Shown in pieces: positions 34,482-43,231 of a stretch of DNA of 64,000 nt. The stretch comes from Streptococcus sp. 1643. GTDB lineage: Bacteria > Bacillota > Bacilli > Lactobacillales > Streptococcaceae. How positions within the stretch are numbered: position 1 is the first letter of the stretch; each line of letters begins with the position of its first letter. The notes beneath the pieces were generated by a model. The model did not search any database. It saw nothing but the letters and a program-made list of their open reading frames with translations, and was not told where the DNA came from. The stretch is taken from positions 879,001-943,000 of the forward strand of contig NZ_CP040231.1 of NCBI RefSeq assembly GCF_006228325.1, read 5' to 3'. The translations under genes were made by a program, and so were the position numbers.

Positions 34482-36767
34482 ATGCAATTTACCTTATCTC
34501 ATTCTGGACAGACTGGGGTTCAGACAACCACGGTCTATCCCAATCAAGTAACCATTATTGATGAAATATCATTACAAACTGTTGTGCAATTTGACCATGT
34601 GGCAGGGATATTCTTAAACAATGCACGCTCAAATGCCAATTTTATCAAGTCGGACGTTTTGGTCATGGATATTGATAATGACCATTCTGAAAATCCAGAT
34701 GAATGGATGACAGTTGAGCGATTAAAAGAAATCTTTGCGGATTGCAACTTTGCCTTGGTAACTAGTCGAAGTCATATGCAGGTAAAGGCAGGAAAAGTTC
34801 CAAGACCTAAATTTCATATCTACTTCCAAATCAACGAGGTGGCAGATAAGGATATCTATGTGGCCATGAAGGAAGAACTTTGTAATCAGTACAAGTTCTT
34901 TGATGATAATGCCAAAGATGCGGCACGTTTCTTCTTTGGAAATCCACAAGCAGAAGTTGTTTGGCATGATTCATGGCTAACTATTGATGAAGATTTGTTT
35001 CAAGCTGTTTCTATTGATGACGAGGAAGATTTTGATGCAGAATTCTATACTCCACCAAGTGGTCCAATCCAGCAAGGGAGTCGTAATTCAACAATGTCGG
35101 TTTTTGCGGCTAAGATTCTCAAACGTTTAGGCGTGACCCAAGAAGCAAGAGATGGCTTTGATGAGCAGGCACAGAAATGTGTACCGCCACTTGATAAAGC
35201 AGAGTTGGATACCATCTGGGGAAGTGCAATCCGATTCTACAACAGAACTATTAAAACCTCGCAAGGTTATGTGGCTCCAGATGCTTTCAATAGAGAAACA
35301 TTAAAACCGGATGATTACTCGGATGTTGGGGAAGCGGGAGTTCTTGCTAGAGAGTATGCCAAGAAGTTAGCTTACACCAATGCAACGGACTATCTTTACT
35401 ATGATGGAACTCACTGGCGTGAGAATAAGCAGTTGGCATTAGGTGCAGTTGTACACTTTACCGATGAACAACTTGCTGAAGCGAATGTACTCTTGGAATC
35501 TGCAGAGAAGCAACTTCAGTCTTCAGGTATTGAGGAATTGACCATTAAGGCAGGAGGAAAGCGTCTAGAAAATGCAGTTGAAACTCCACTCCAATTAAAA
35601 TATTTAAAAGCCTATCTTGCAGCCAAAGAGTTTCATAAATTTGTTATGAAACATCGTGACTATAAGAATTTGATGGCTGTCTATAATACAGCAAAACCAA
35701 TGCTTTCAGTAGAATTGTCAGAATTAGATAGTGATGACTTATTACTCAATACCCCAGAGGCTACCTATGATTTACGAAAAGGAATAAATGGGTCACAAGA
35801 ACATAATCCTGAAGACTATATAACTAAAATAACCGCAATCTCTCCTAGTGATCAGGGACTGAGATTATGGCAGGAAACATTGGCTACCTTTTTCTGTAAT
35901 GACCAAGAATTAATTGATTATGTTCAAGAAATAATTGGTATGGCAGCTATTGGAAAGGTCTACCAAGAACACATGATTATCGCATACGGTGGTGGAGCAA
36001 ATGGCAAGTCTACTTTTTGGAATACCATCGCTCGTGTGCTAGGGAGCTATTCAGGAAAACTATCTGCGGATGCTTTAACCATGTCAAACAAGCGTAACGT
36101 GAGTCCTGAGCTTGCTGAGCTAAAAGGGAAACGACTGGTCATTGCTTCTGAGATGGCAGAAGGCATGAGACTCAATACAGCTGTTGTTAAGCAGATTACT
36201 TCAACTGATGAAATCCAAGCTGAGAAAAAGTACAAGGATCCTTTTCACTTCGTGCCGTCACACACGCTAGTTCTTTACACTAACCATCTGCCTAAAGTAG
36301 GAGCGAACGATGATGGAACGTGGCGACGTTTGGTTGTTATTCCTTTTAATGCTAAAATCACTGGCCGCTCTGACATCAAAAACTTTGCGGACCATTTGTA
36401 TGACAATGCGGCACCAGCAATTTTATCGTGGATTATTGAAGGAGCGGAAAAAGCCATCAAAGCAAATTTTAAAACATCAGTTCCAAAAGCAGTAATAAAC
36501 TCTGTCAAATCTTACCGTGAAGCTAATGACTGGTTGGGGCATTTCATCAATGAAAGTTGTGTCGTGGGAGAAACATTAAGTGAGAAATCAGGAGAACTGT
36601 ACAGTAAGTATCGTGCATATTGCCTTCAAAATTTGGAATACACACGAAGTACAACTGATTTCTATGCTGCACTTAATCAAGCTGGTTACGAACGAAAACG
36701 AACTAATAAAGGGAATTTTATTATGGGGTTATCATTAAAAGCTGATGACGATGATTTTCTAAACTAA
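34482..36767 (+). CDS. Phage primase-helicase (AEP/PriCT plus D5-type SF3 helicase)
   Basis: The 761-residue protein has an N-terminal primase-like part with VLVMDIDNDHSE (acidic pair) and RPKFHIYF. A PriCT-like helical section (MSVFAAKILKRLGVTQEARDGFDEQ) and a D5_N region follow. The SF3 helicase has Walker A GGGANGKSTF (around residue 507) and KRLVIASEMAEG with later YTNHLPKV (sensor). It initiates replication together with the leftward polymerase. The C-terminus ADDDDFLN matches that of the DUF2815 protein. TTGGAGGGCGCATA precedes the ATG. Confidence 0.9.
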   Translation: MQFTLSHSGQTGVQTTTVYPNQVTIIDEISLQTVVQFDHVAGIFLNNARSNANFIKSDVLVMDIDNDHSENPDEWMTVERLKEIFADCNFALVTSRSHMQVKAGKVPRPKFHIYFQINEVADKDIYVAMKEELCNQYKFFDDNAKDAARFFFGNPQAEVVWHDSWLTIDEDLFQAVSIDDEEDFDAEFYTPPSGPIQQGSRNSTMSVFAAKILKRLGVTQEARDGFDEQAQKCVPPLDKAELDTIWGSAIRFYNRTIKTSQGYVAPDAFNRETLKPDDYSDVGEAGVLAREYAKKLAYTNATDYLYYDGTHWRENKQLALGAVVHFTDEQLAEANVLLESAEKQLQSSGIEELTIKAGGKRLENAVETPLQLKYLKAYLAAKEFHKFVMKHRDYKNLMAVYNTAKPMLSVELSELDSDDLLLNTPEATYDLRKGINGSQEHNPEDYITKITAISPSDQGLRLWQETLATFFCNDQELIDYVQEIIGMAAIGKVYQEHMIIAYGGGANGKSTFWNTIARVLGSYSGKLSADALTMSNKRNVSPELAELKGKRLVIASEMAEGMRLNTAVVKQITSTDEIQAEKKYKDPFHFVPSHTLVLYTNHLPKVGANDDGTWRRLVVIPFNAKITGRSDIKNFADHLYDNAAPAILSWIIEGAEKAIKANFKTSVPKAVINSVKSYREANDWLGHFINESCVVGETLSEKSGELYSKYRAYCLQNLEYTRSTTDFYAALNQAGYERKRTNKGNFIMGLSLKADDDDFLN

Positions 36768-36768
36768 T

Positions 36769-36925
36769 GACTTACACAGTGAGGCTGTATCACCAGTAGA
36801 TTTTAAATGAAGTATTTTTTGAGTGTAAGTCGTTGAAGTATTCAGTGAAAAATAATTTGTGAAGTATGGTCAAAAAGTTTATGGATTAAGTTCCATGACT
36901 TCCATTTCTTTGTTTAGTGTAAGTC
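36769..36925. repeat. Three copies of the 9-mer GTGTAAGTC
   Basis: One inverted copy (GACTTACAC, 36769-36777) directly follows the primase stop and two direct copies are at 36823-36831 and 36917-36925. The 280-bp gap between primase and VRR-NUC otherwise holds no gene I can support. Confidence 0.45.
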
Positions 36926-37045
36926 AATGATGGTCTTTTCTAAAACTATCTCTATAGGAAATATAACTAAGAAAAAGTATATAAGGAAAGTTTAGGATAT
37001 GACCTCATTAGACCTCCACCATTTAAATCTGATGAGAGGACAAGT

Positions 37046-37327
37046 ATGAGAGAAAAAGTGATAGAACAAAAGTTAGCAAGCGAGGTTTTAAAGCGTGGTG
37101 GTATCTGTCCAAAGTGGGTATCACCTTCCTTTTCAGGAGTACCTGACCGATTGGTATTCTTACCCAATGGCAAGTTTGGTTTGGTGGAAGTAAAAGCACC
37201 TAATCAACATCCTAGAGCTTTGCAGGTGTCACGGCATAAGTTATTTGAACATTTAGGATTTCGAGTCTATGTTTTAGATAATAAGAAAGATATTGAGGGG
37301 ATATTGGATGAAATTGAAACTGCATGA
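37046..37327 (+). CDS. VRR-NUC domain nuclease
   Basis: The 93-residue protein has the VRR-NUC core: EVLKRGGICPKWVSPSFSGVPDRLVFLPNGKFGLVEVKAPNQHPRALQ, that is G-[VI]-P-D-R followed by E-x-K. Stand-alone VRR-NUC proteins are structure-specific nucleases of phages and are commonly encoded directly before an SNF2 helicase, as here. It overlaps the helicase gene by 20 bases. Confidence 0.9.
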   Translation: MREKVIEQKLASEVLKRGGICPKWVSPSFSGVPDRLVFLPNGKFGLVEVKAPNQHPRALQVSRHKLFEHLGFRVYVLDNKKDIEGILDEIETA

Positions 37328-38675
37328 CTATCAAGAAGTCACCAAAGACTTCATCATAAAAACTCCTTATGCAGCAGTCATTTTAGACATGGGGATGGGA
37401 AAAACAGCTACAACCTTATCAGCTATTAATGAACTGATGTTTGATCGCTATGAGGTCTCAAAGGTCTTGGTAATTGCTCCACTTAGAGTCGCAAATACAG
37501 TATGGAGTGACGAAATAGAGCAATGGACAGAACTGTCTCATTTGAGATATTCAAAAATTGTGGGTACTCCTAAACAACGACAAGAAGCACTCCAAAAAGA
37601 TGCAGATATCTACATTGTAAATCGTGAAAACATCCCTTGGTTAGTTGAACAGTGTCATCCGCATTTCAAGTGGGATATGATTGTCATTGATGAATTAAGT
37701 TCATTCAAATCATGGCAATCAAAACGTTTTAAAGCTTTTATGGCCATGCGCCCCTACATGAAACGAGTGATAGGTTTAACAGGAACACCGAGTTCCAACG
37801 GATTGATGGATTTGTTTGCGGAGTTCAAGGTCATTGATGGCGGTGTTCGTTTGGGACGTTTTATCGGAGAATACCGAAGTCGTTATTTTAGAGAGGGACG
37901 TAGAAATGGAAACGTCGTCTATGAATATATTCCAATGGACTATGCAGAGTGTCAAATCTTTGACAAGATTGATGACATCACAATTTCTATGAAAGCAATG
38001 GATTATCTACAAATGCCAACATTAATCTCAACGAAAAAATTAGTCCATCTCACAAACGCAGAAGCAAAAAGATATAAAGAGTTTAAAAAGGGATCTGTTA
38101 TTTCTGATTCTAACGAAATTGAAGTAACAGCAGCAAATGCTGCTAGTTTATCCAATAAACTGGTTCAAATGGCAAATGGTGCAGTTTATTCTGATGATCA
38201 TAGAATTATCAAGTTACATGATCAAAAACTAGATGCACTTGAAGATATTATCGAAGCAGCAAATGGAGAACCTGTGTTGGTTGCTTATTGGTTCAAACAT
38301 GATTTACTTCGTATTCAAGAACGATTGAAAAAACTTAGGATTCAAAGTACAGTTCTTAAAAGTGAAACTGATATTCATGAATGGAATAAAGGGAATATCT
38401 CTGTGGGTTTGCTACACCCAGCTAGTGCAGGACATGGTCTAAATTTACAAAAGGGAGGTCATCACTTAGTGTGGTTTGGGTTAACTTGGTCACTTGAACT
38501 GTACCAACAAACCAATGCTCGACTTTGGCGACAAGGGCAACAATCAAACACAGTCATTATCCAACATATTGTAACGGAAGGTACAATTGATGATGATATT
38601 CTAAAAGCTTTAACTGCCAAGGACGCACAACAATCACGTTTGATTGAAGCAGTAAAAGCACAAGTAGGAGGATGA
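37308..38675 (+). CDS. SNF2-family DNA helicase/translocase
   Basis: The 455-residue helicase has motif I ILDMGMGKTATTL, motif II VIDELSSFKSW and motif III LTGTPSSNGLMDL. The C-terminal lobe has AGHGLNLQKGGHHLVWFGLTWSLELYQQTNARLWRQGQ (motifs V-VI). It probably works with the preceding VRR-NUC nuclease in DNA processing. The start at 37308 (GAGGGGATATTGG upstream) is preferred to one 15 bases earlier. Confidence 0.92.
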   Translation: MKLKLHDYQEVTKDFIIKTPYAAVILDMGMGKTATTLSAINELMFDRYEVSKVLVIAPLRVANTVWSDEIEQWTELSHLRYSKIVGTPKQRQEALQKDADIYIVNRENIPWLVEQCHPHFKWDMIVIDELSSFKSWQSKRFKAFMAMRPYMKRVIGLTGTPSSNGLMDLFAEFKVIDGGVRLGRFIGEYRSRYFREGRRNGNVVYEYIPMDYAECQIFDKIDDITISMKAMDYLQMPTLISTKKLVHLTNAEAKRYKEFKKGSVISDSNEIEVTAANAASLSNKLVQMANGAVYSDDHRIIKLHDQKLDALEDIIEAANGEPVLVAYWFKHDLLRIQERLKKLRIQSTVLKSETDIHEWNKGNISVGLLHPASAGHGLNLQKGGHHLVWFGLTWSLELYQQTNARLWRQGQQSNTVIIQHIVTEGTIDDDILKALTAKDAQQSRLIEAVKAQVGG

Positions 38676-38676
38676 T

Positions 38677-39159
38677 ATGGATAAAGTAGACTACTATTTC
38701 CAACACTATCAAGATGCAAAAAGAGATTTAATAATTGCAAAGAACTTGATTGAAAACTATAAACCCATTTCAGAAGATGCTTTTCTCTACTCTCTTGCTA
38801 CTAGACAGACAAATGAAGAACGTGTTAAAACGAGTAAAACTAATGTTAGGACAGAAAATATGGCTCTATCTTTTCATGATAAGTTCTTAGCAGAGGAAAA
38901 AGAATATCAGGAGTCACTGTTTGAAAAGTACTGTCATTTAAAAACCGATCTCGATTTCTTCGAACTTGCTGTTTCTTCTGTTGATGAAATAATGAGGGAT
39001 GTAGTTGTTGATTTGGTCTTAGCTGGATTGACATGGGATGAGTTACTACCTAAGCATAATGTTTCTAGAATGACAGTTAGTCGATATAGACAAAAAGCCT
39101 TAAAACAAGTAAAAGAATATTACCGTTTTGCTGGTAAAACCTTGAGTATAAATGGATAA
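38677..39159 (+). CDS. ArpU-like / sigma region 4-like phage regulator
   Basis: The 160-residue protein is helical, with a C-terminal helix-turn-helix (MRDVVVDLVLAGLTWDELLPKHNVSRMTVSRYRQKALKQVKEYY). This is the arrangement of ArpU/LtrA-type regulators that control late phage genes. It follows the helicase gene by one base. Six 11-bp repeats begin directly after its stop codon and may be its binding sites or a replication origin. Confidence 0.65.
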   Translation: MDKVDYYFQHYQDAKRDLIIAKNLIENYKPISEDAFLYSLATRQTNEERVKTSKTNVRTENMALSFHDKFLAEEKEYQESLFEKYCHLKTDLDFFELAVSSVDEIMRDVVVDLVLAGLTWDELLPKHNVSRMTVSRYRQKALKQVKEYYRFAGKTLSING

Positions 39160-39225
39160 TGATACTAGGGTGTTACTAAGGTGGTACTACCCTGTTACTA
39201 AGTTGTTACTAAGATGGTACTGCTT
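39160..39225. repeat. Six tandem 11-bp iterons (TGnTACTAnnn)
   Basis: Units start at 39160, 39171, 39182, 39193, 39204 and 39215. TGTTACTAAGn (three units) and TGGTACTnnnn (two) dominate, and the first unit is TGATACTAGGG. All keep TG-n-TACT in phase with the helical turn. The array is non-coding and ends in TTTTTAAAAATG. Confidence 0.7.
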
Positions 39226-39344
39226 TTTAAAAATGACTGTGATATACTTAAGATGTCAAAAAAGATAGAAAATCGGCTATGTTCACTGGATAAAATTCTG
39301 GTTCTACGGTAATATACACCTAGAAAAATAAGAGGAGAATAACC

Positions 39345-39572
39345 ATGTGGACCAGAGGGCAGATTCATTATCACGGACAAATAGTTGATTACATAGCAAA
39401 AGTCAGTGACCAACCTTCTGATGTAGGTATTGATTTAGGATGTGTATTCAAATTAGAGGTTGATGTTGCTGAAAAGACTATCATTTCTTATGACAGAGGA
39501 TGGGATATCTACCCAGAATCTGATGAACAGGAAGCTATACTTGAAGTGGTTTTGAAAGCTTTAAAAGTTTAA
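39345..39572 (+). CDS. Small phage protein (75 residues)
   Basis: MWTRGQIHYHGQIVDYIAKVSDQPSDVGIDLGCVFKLEVDVAEKTIISYDRGWDIYPES... is like a group of short phage proteins of mixed beta content that I recall only as a domain of unknown function. AGAGGAGAATAACC precedes the ATG. Confidence 0.7.
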   Translation: MWTRGQIHYHGQIVDYIAKVSDQPSDVGIDLGCVFKLEVDVAEKTIISYDRGWDIYPESDEQEAILEVVLKALKV

Positions 39573-39661
39573 AAATATCTTTAAAATAATGCACAAATGA
39601 CTGGATATATCCCGATTTTAGAGGTAATATGATTACAACAAAAAAGAAAGAGGATAAAACC

Positions 39662-39823
39662 ATGAAGAAAGAGGATATTTTAACAAAAATCGCAAAAAAT
39701 AGAATTGGCGCTGAAACGCTAGAAACGAGAAATAGTGACAGCCTTGACTTTTATGACATCAGCGTTTGGGCATTGAAAGAAATGCTTGAACAAGCCTATG
39801 AAGCAGGTAGAAAAGCAAAATAA
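39662..39823 (+). CDS. Small phage protein (53 residues), DUF6900-like
   Basis: MKKEDILTKIAKNRIGAETLETRNSDSLDFYDISVWALKEMLEQAYEAGRKAK. The IGAETLETRNSDSLDF segment is the hallmark of this small phage/ICE family of unknown function. AAAGAGGATAAAACC precedes the ATG, which is 33 bases into the longer open frame. Confidence 0.7.
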   Translation: MKKEDILTKIAKNRIGAETLETRNSDSLDFYDISVWALKEMLEQAYEAGRKAK

Positions 39824-39827
39824 AAAA

Positions 39828-39859
39828 AACAGAGCCTTACCCAAATGGGGAGGCTTTTT
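39828..39859 (+). terminator. Terminator before the phage metK
   Basis: AGCCTTACCC-AAAT-GGGGAGGCT (one mismatch) followed by TTTTTG. Confidence 0.7.
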
Positions 39860-39873
39860 GCGTGGAGGAAAGA

Positions 39874-40911
39874 ATGATTATTACGAGTGAACAAGTATCT
39901 AATGGCCATCCAGATAAAATTTGTGACCAGATTTCAGATGCAGTTCTAACAGTATGTTTAGAACAAGATAAGAATAGCAGGGTTGCAGTAGAAACTCTTA
40001 TCAAAGATAATCATATAGTGGTTGCTGGTGAAATGAAAACAACAGCCTTGTTTGATTTAAAAACTGTTGTTCGAAATGTCGTTAAACCACTAGGAATGGA
40101 AAATATCATTGTGACGAATCTTATCGGTTTACAAAGTGATGATATTTCTCAAGGTGTTGATACAGGTGGTGCTGGAGACCAAGGGATGATGTATGGCTAT
40201 GCAACTGACGAAACTGATGAATACTTGCCGCTTCCCTACGTTTTAGCAACTCGTGTTCTTGAGAAACTTATGGAACTTCAGCATCCGCTCTTAGGGAAAG
40301 ATGCTAAGGCACAGGTTTCTTATGATTATGACAATAAAAGAATTACAACATTCTTAGTATCAATTCAGCATAGCGATGAAATGACAATTGAGAATTTAAG
40401 AGTAATTGTTAAAGAATCTATGATGAAAATTGCTAAACGGTATAGACAAAACCTTGATTTTAATATTTTAGTGAATCCCACTGGTCGTTTCGTTCTTGGT
40501 GGTTCTTATGCAGATGCTGGAGTTACTGGAAGAAAAATTATCGCTGATACCTATGGTGGATTTGCGCATCATGGTGGTGGTGCATTTTCAGGAAAGGATC
40601 CAAGTAAAGTGGATCGCTCAGGAGCTTATATGGCACGTAAGATTTCAAAAGACATCGTTCGTGAAGGATATGCTAAACGATGCGAAGTTCAATTAGCATA
40701 CGCTATAGGGGTCGCAGAACCGGTTTCTATTCATGTAGAAACATTTGGGACAAGTAAGTATACGAGCAAACAATTGGTAGGAATGATTAGAGAACGGTAC
40801 GATTTAACACCGAAAGGGATTATCAAGGAGTTGGATCTTCTAAACGTAGACTACACTCAATCTACATGTTTTGGACATTTTACGAAATCAACTCTTCCTT
40901 GGGAGCAGTAA
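39874..40911 (+). CDS. metK: Phage S-adenosylmethionine synthetase
   Basis: The 345-residue enzyme joins ATP and methionine to SAM. It has the N-terminal EQVSNGHPDKICDQISDA (catalytic His), signature 1 GAGDQGMMYGYA and signature 2 GGGAFSGKDPSKVDRSGAY. It is about 50 residues shorter than cellular MetK but keeps all the active-site motifs. GTGGAGGAAAGA precedes the ATG at 39874. It stands upstream of an HNH gene and two DNA methyltransferase genes, so it may secure the methyl donor for genome modification. Confidence 0.92.
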   Translation: MIITSEQVSNGHPDKICDQISDAVLTVCLEQDKNSRVAVETLIKDNHIVVAGEMKTTALFDLKTVVRNVVKPLGMENIIVTNLIGLQSDDISQGVDTGGAGDQGMMYGYATDETDEYLPLPYVLATRVLEKLMELQHPLLGKDAKAQVSYDYDNKRITTFLVSIQHSDEMTIENLRVIVKESMMKIAKRYRQNLDFNILVNPTGRFVLGGSYADAGVTGRKIIADTYGGFAHHGGGAFSGKDPSKVDRSGAYMARKISKDIVREGYAKRCEVQLAYAIGVAEPVSIHVETFGTSKYTSKQLVGMIRERYDLTPKGIIKELDLLNVDYTQSTCFGHFTKSTLPWEQ

Positions 40912-40912
40912 G

Positions 40913-41278
40913 ATGCCACGTAGACCAAGAACATCCTGCAAGCAGAATGGTTGTCCAAACCTTGTGACCTATGGAAACAAGTACTGCTATGACCACAAGA
41001 CTAACCACGCACTTGACGCCAAGACAACTAAAGCTAAAGGTTACAATGCACGGTGGAATAAGGCACGGATTCGTTACTTAAAGCTCAATCCTCTCTGTGT
41101 TTACTGTCAAAGAGAGGGACGACTGGCCAAGGCAACAGTGGTTGACCATATCACTCCCCACCGAGGTGACCAAGAACTTTTTTGGAATCAATCTAACTGG
41201 CAAGCCCTTTGTAAATCTTGTCATGATAGAAAGACCAAGACGACTGATAGATATGTGGAATATACCTATCGGTTTTAA
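40913..41278 (+). CDS. HNH endonuclease
   Basis: The 121-residue protein has an N-terminal zinc pair (SCKQNGCPNLVTYGNKYCYDH) and the HNH core LCVYCQREGRLAKATVVDHITPHRGDQELFWNQSNWQALCKSCHDRKT, with both Cys pairs, the VDHI...H and the N-H. Phage HNH proteins next to cos sites act with terminase in DNA packaging. It is followed by a G-rich non-coding region typical of cos. Confidence 0.9.
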   Translation: MPRRPRTSCKQNGCPNLVTYGNKYCYDHKTNHALDAKTTKAKGYNARWNKARIRYLKLNPLCVYCQREGRLAKATVVDHITPHRGDQELFWNQSNWQALCKSCHDRKTKTTDRYVEYTYRF

Positions 41279-41314
41279 TATTGTAGATTCGTACTAAAAG
41301 TATTTATTTTTTTT

Positions 41315-41400
41315 CTCTCTGGGGTAGGGGGGATAAAATCTCTAACCCCTTGTTTGTAAAAGACCGACGCCCCCTTAAACGTAAAATTTCGCAAAATTGA
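41315..41400 (+). other. G-rich region after HNH, candidate cos site
   Basis: GGGGTAGGGGGG (41321-41332), CTAACCCC and AAAGACCGACGCCCCC follow the HNH gene, the arrangement commonly seen at cos ends of HNH/HK97-type phages. No cut position can be assigned from one sequence. The rest of 41279-41541 has no gene. Confidence 0.4.
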
Positions 41401-41467
41401 TAGGGTGGGATATAAAAATAAATTCAAAATAGTAAAGAATCCAGTAAGAATATAGAATTAAGTGAGT

Positions 41468-41509
41468 GTTATTTTCGTAAATTTGTTTAAATTTAGGTAC
41501 GAAAATAAC
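41468..41509. repeat. 12-bp inverted repeat before the late region
   Basis: GTTATTTTCGTA (41468-41479) and TACGAAAATAAC (41498-41509) are exact inverse complements, with a smaller AAATT/AATTT pair inside. It lies 33 bases before the HTH/zinc protein gene and has no T tail at the stem end, so it reads more like an operator than a terminator. Confidence 0.6.
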
Positions 41510-41541
41510 CTTATTTTTTAGTATAAAGGTGAGGAACAGGT

Positions 41542-41973
41542 ATGAATAACTTTCAACGAGAACAAATTTGGTTACTTAGAAAAAATGGCTTAGGATACGG
41601 TGAAGTTGCTAAAGTAATTGGTTTATCTAAAGACTCTGTTAAGAAGTATTGTAAAAGACATCCTGAGTTAAAGGGACAAGGAACATTACCGTATTTGATG
41701 GTTGAGAAACGAGTTGAAAATGGTACAAACTGTCCTCAATGTTTTCAACCTATGGTTCCTAATAAAACCGGACGACCGAAGAAATTTTGCTCAGATAGGT
41801 GCAGAATAAATTGGTGGAAAAATCATCAAGAGGAGCATGATAAGGAACAAACTGCATATGAAGAAATGACTTGCCAGTGTTGTGGTAGGTCATTTTTATC
41901 TTATGCCAATCCCAATAGAAAGTATTGTAGCCATGCCTGCTACATACAGATAAGATTTTACAAAGGAGTCTAA
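41542..41973 (+). CDS. HTH protein with two zinc-knuckle modules
   Basis: The 143-residue protein has an N-terminal helix-turn-helix (REQIWLLRKNGLGYGEVAKVIGLSKDSVKKYCKRH). It is followed by two short Cys modules: CPQCFQPM...KKFCSDRCRINWW and CQCCGRSFLSYANPNRKYCSHACY. Such proteins occur in streptococcal phages and ICEs beside methyltransferase genes. It is likely to be a regulator or a DNA-binding accessory factor. The stop is 1 base before the next start. Confidence 0.75.
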   Translation: MNNFQREQIWLLRKNGLGYGEVAKVIGLSKDSVKKYCKRHPELKGQGTLPYLMVEKRVENGTNCPQCFQPMVPNKTGRPKKFCSDRCRINWWKNHQEEHDKEQTAYEEMTCQCCGRSFLSYANPNRKYCSHACYIQIRFYKGV

Positions 41974-41974
41974 A

Positions 41975-43231
41975 ATGACGAACCAACCAACAATGGAAAT
42001 AAAAGAACTTCCTCTGAAAGAATTAAAGCCTGCAGCTTATAATCCTCGAAAGAAACTGAAAAAAGGGGATAAGGAATATGAAAAAATTAAACAGTCGCTT
42101 CTTAAGTTTGGATATGTTGACCCTATTATTGTCAATGAAGATTTAACTGTAATTGGTGGTCATCAACGCTTGACAGTTCTTAAAGACTTAGACTATGAAA
42201 CTGCTAAGTGCGTCATCGTTGATTTACCCAAAGAAGATGAGAAAGCATTGAACATTGCACTCAATAAGATTACAGGTCAATGGGATGAAGCTCTCTTAGC
42301 TGACTTACTTTTAGATTTACAGGAGTCTGATTTCAATCTAGACCTTACTGGTTTTGAGCCACCAGAGATTGATGACATCCTCTCCAATGTCCATGACAAG
42401 GAGTTGTATGAAGATGAGTTTGATGTGGAAGAAGAATTGAAGAAACCAACGTTATCAAGACATGGGGACATTTGGCAATTGGGAAAACATAGAGTCATTT
42501 GTGGTGATTCTACAAAAGCTGAAACCTATAAGCAGTTGCTAGATGATAGGAAAGCTAATTTAGTAGTAACGGACCCACCTTATAATGTGGACGTTGAAGA
42601 GACGGCTGGGAAAATCCTAAATGATAATATGTCTGACGGAGACTTCTATCAATTTCTCCTTTCTATGTTTACTCAAGTAGAAAATCACATGGAAGATGAT
42701 GCGTCTATCTATGTTTTTCATGCAGATACGGAAGGACTCAACTTCCGTAAAGCTTTTAAAGATGCTGGTTTCTATTTGAGTGGGTGTTGCATCTGGAAAA
42801 AGAACTCACTTGTATTAGGTCGTAGCCCATATCAATGGCAACATGAACCTTGTTTATATGGGTGGAAGAAAAAAGGAAAGCATCAATGGTTTAGTGATCG
42901 GAAGCAAACTACCATTTGGGAATATGACCGTCCTAAGTCTAGTAAAGACCACCCAACCATGAAACCAATTCAACTTATGGCTTACCCTATTCAAAACTCT
43001 TCTATGCGTGGAACAATAGTTTTAGATCCATTTTTAGGTTCTGGTTCTACTTTAATAGCTGCAGATCAGACTGGACGTGTTTGTTATGGAATCGAACTGG
43101 ATGAAAAGTTTGTGGATGTCATTGTTAAACGCTATATAGAAGTTACAGGAGATACTGAAGTAACCGTACAACGTAATCATGAGGTTTTAACTTATAACCA
43201 AGTGTTAAAGGAGTTGGAGGAACAAGTATGA
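41975..43231 (+). CDS. ParB-domain DNA adenine/N4-cytosine methyltransferase
   Basis: The 418-residue protein has a ParB/Srx-like N-terminal domain (LPLKELKPAAYNPRKKLK...VIGGHQRLTVLKDL). The amino-methyltransferase has motif IV VTDPPYNVD (residues ~198-206) and motif I IVLDPFLGSGSTLIAAD (around 345-361), the beta-class order. These ParB-fused enzymes are common in phages and modify phage DNA, often without a partner endonuclease. It overlaps the next methyltransferase gene (ATGA). Confidence 0.92.
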   Translation: MTNQPTMEIKELPLKELKPAAYNPRKKLKKGDKEYEKIKQSLLKFGYVDPIIVNEDLTVIGGHQRLTVLKDLDYETAKCVIVDLPKEDEKALNIALNKITGQWDEALLADLLLDLQESDFNLDLTGFEPPEIDDILSNVHDKELYEDEFDVEEELKKPTLSRHGDIWQLGKHRVICGDSTKAETYKQLLDDRKANLVVTDPPYNVDVEETAGKILNDNMSDGDFYQFLLSMFTQVENHMEDDASIYVFHADTEGLNFRKAFKDAGFYLSGCCIWKKNSLVLGRSPYQWQHEPCLYGWKKKGKHQWFSDRKQTTIWEYDRPKSSKDHPTMKPIQLMAYPIQNSSMRGTIVLDPFLGSGSTLIAADQTGRVCYGIELDEKFVDVIVKRYIEVTGDTEVTVQRNHEVLTYNQVLKELEEQV

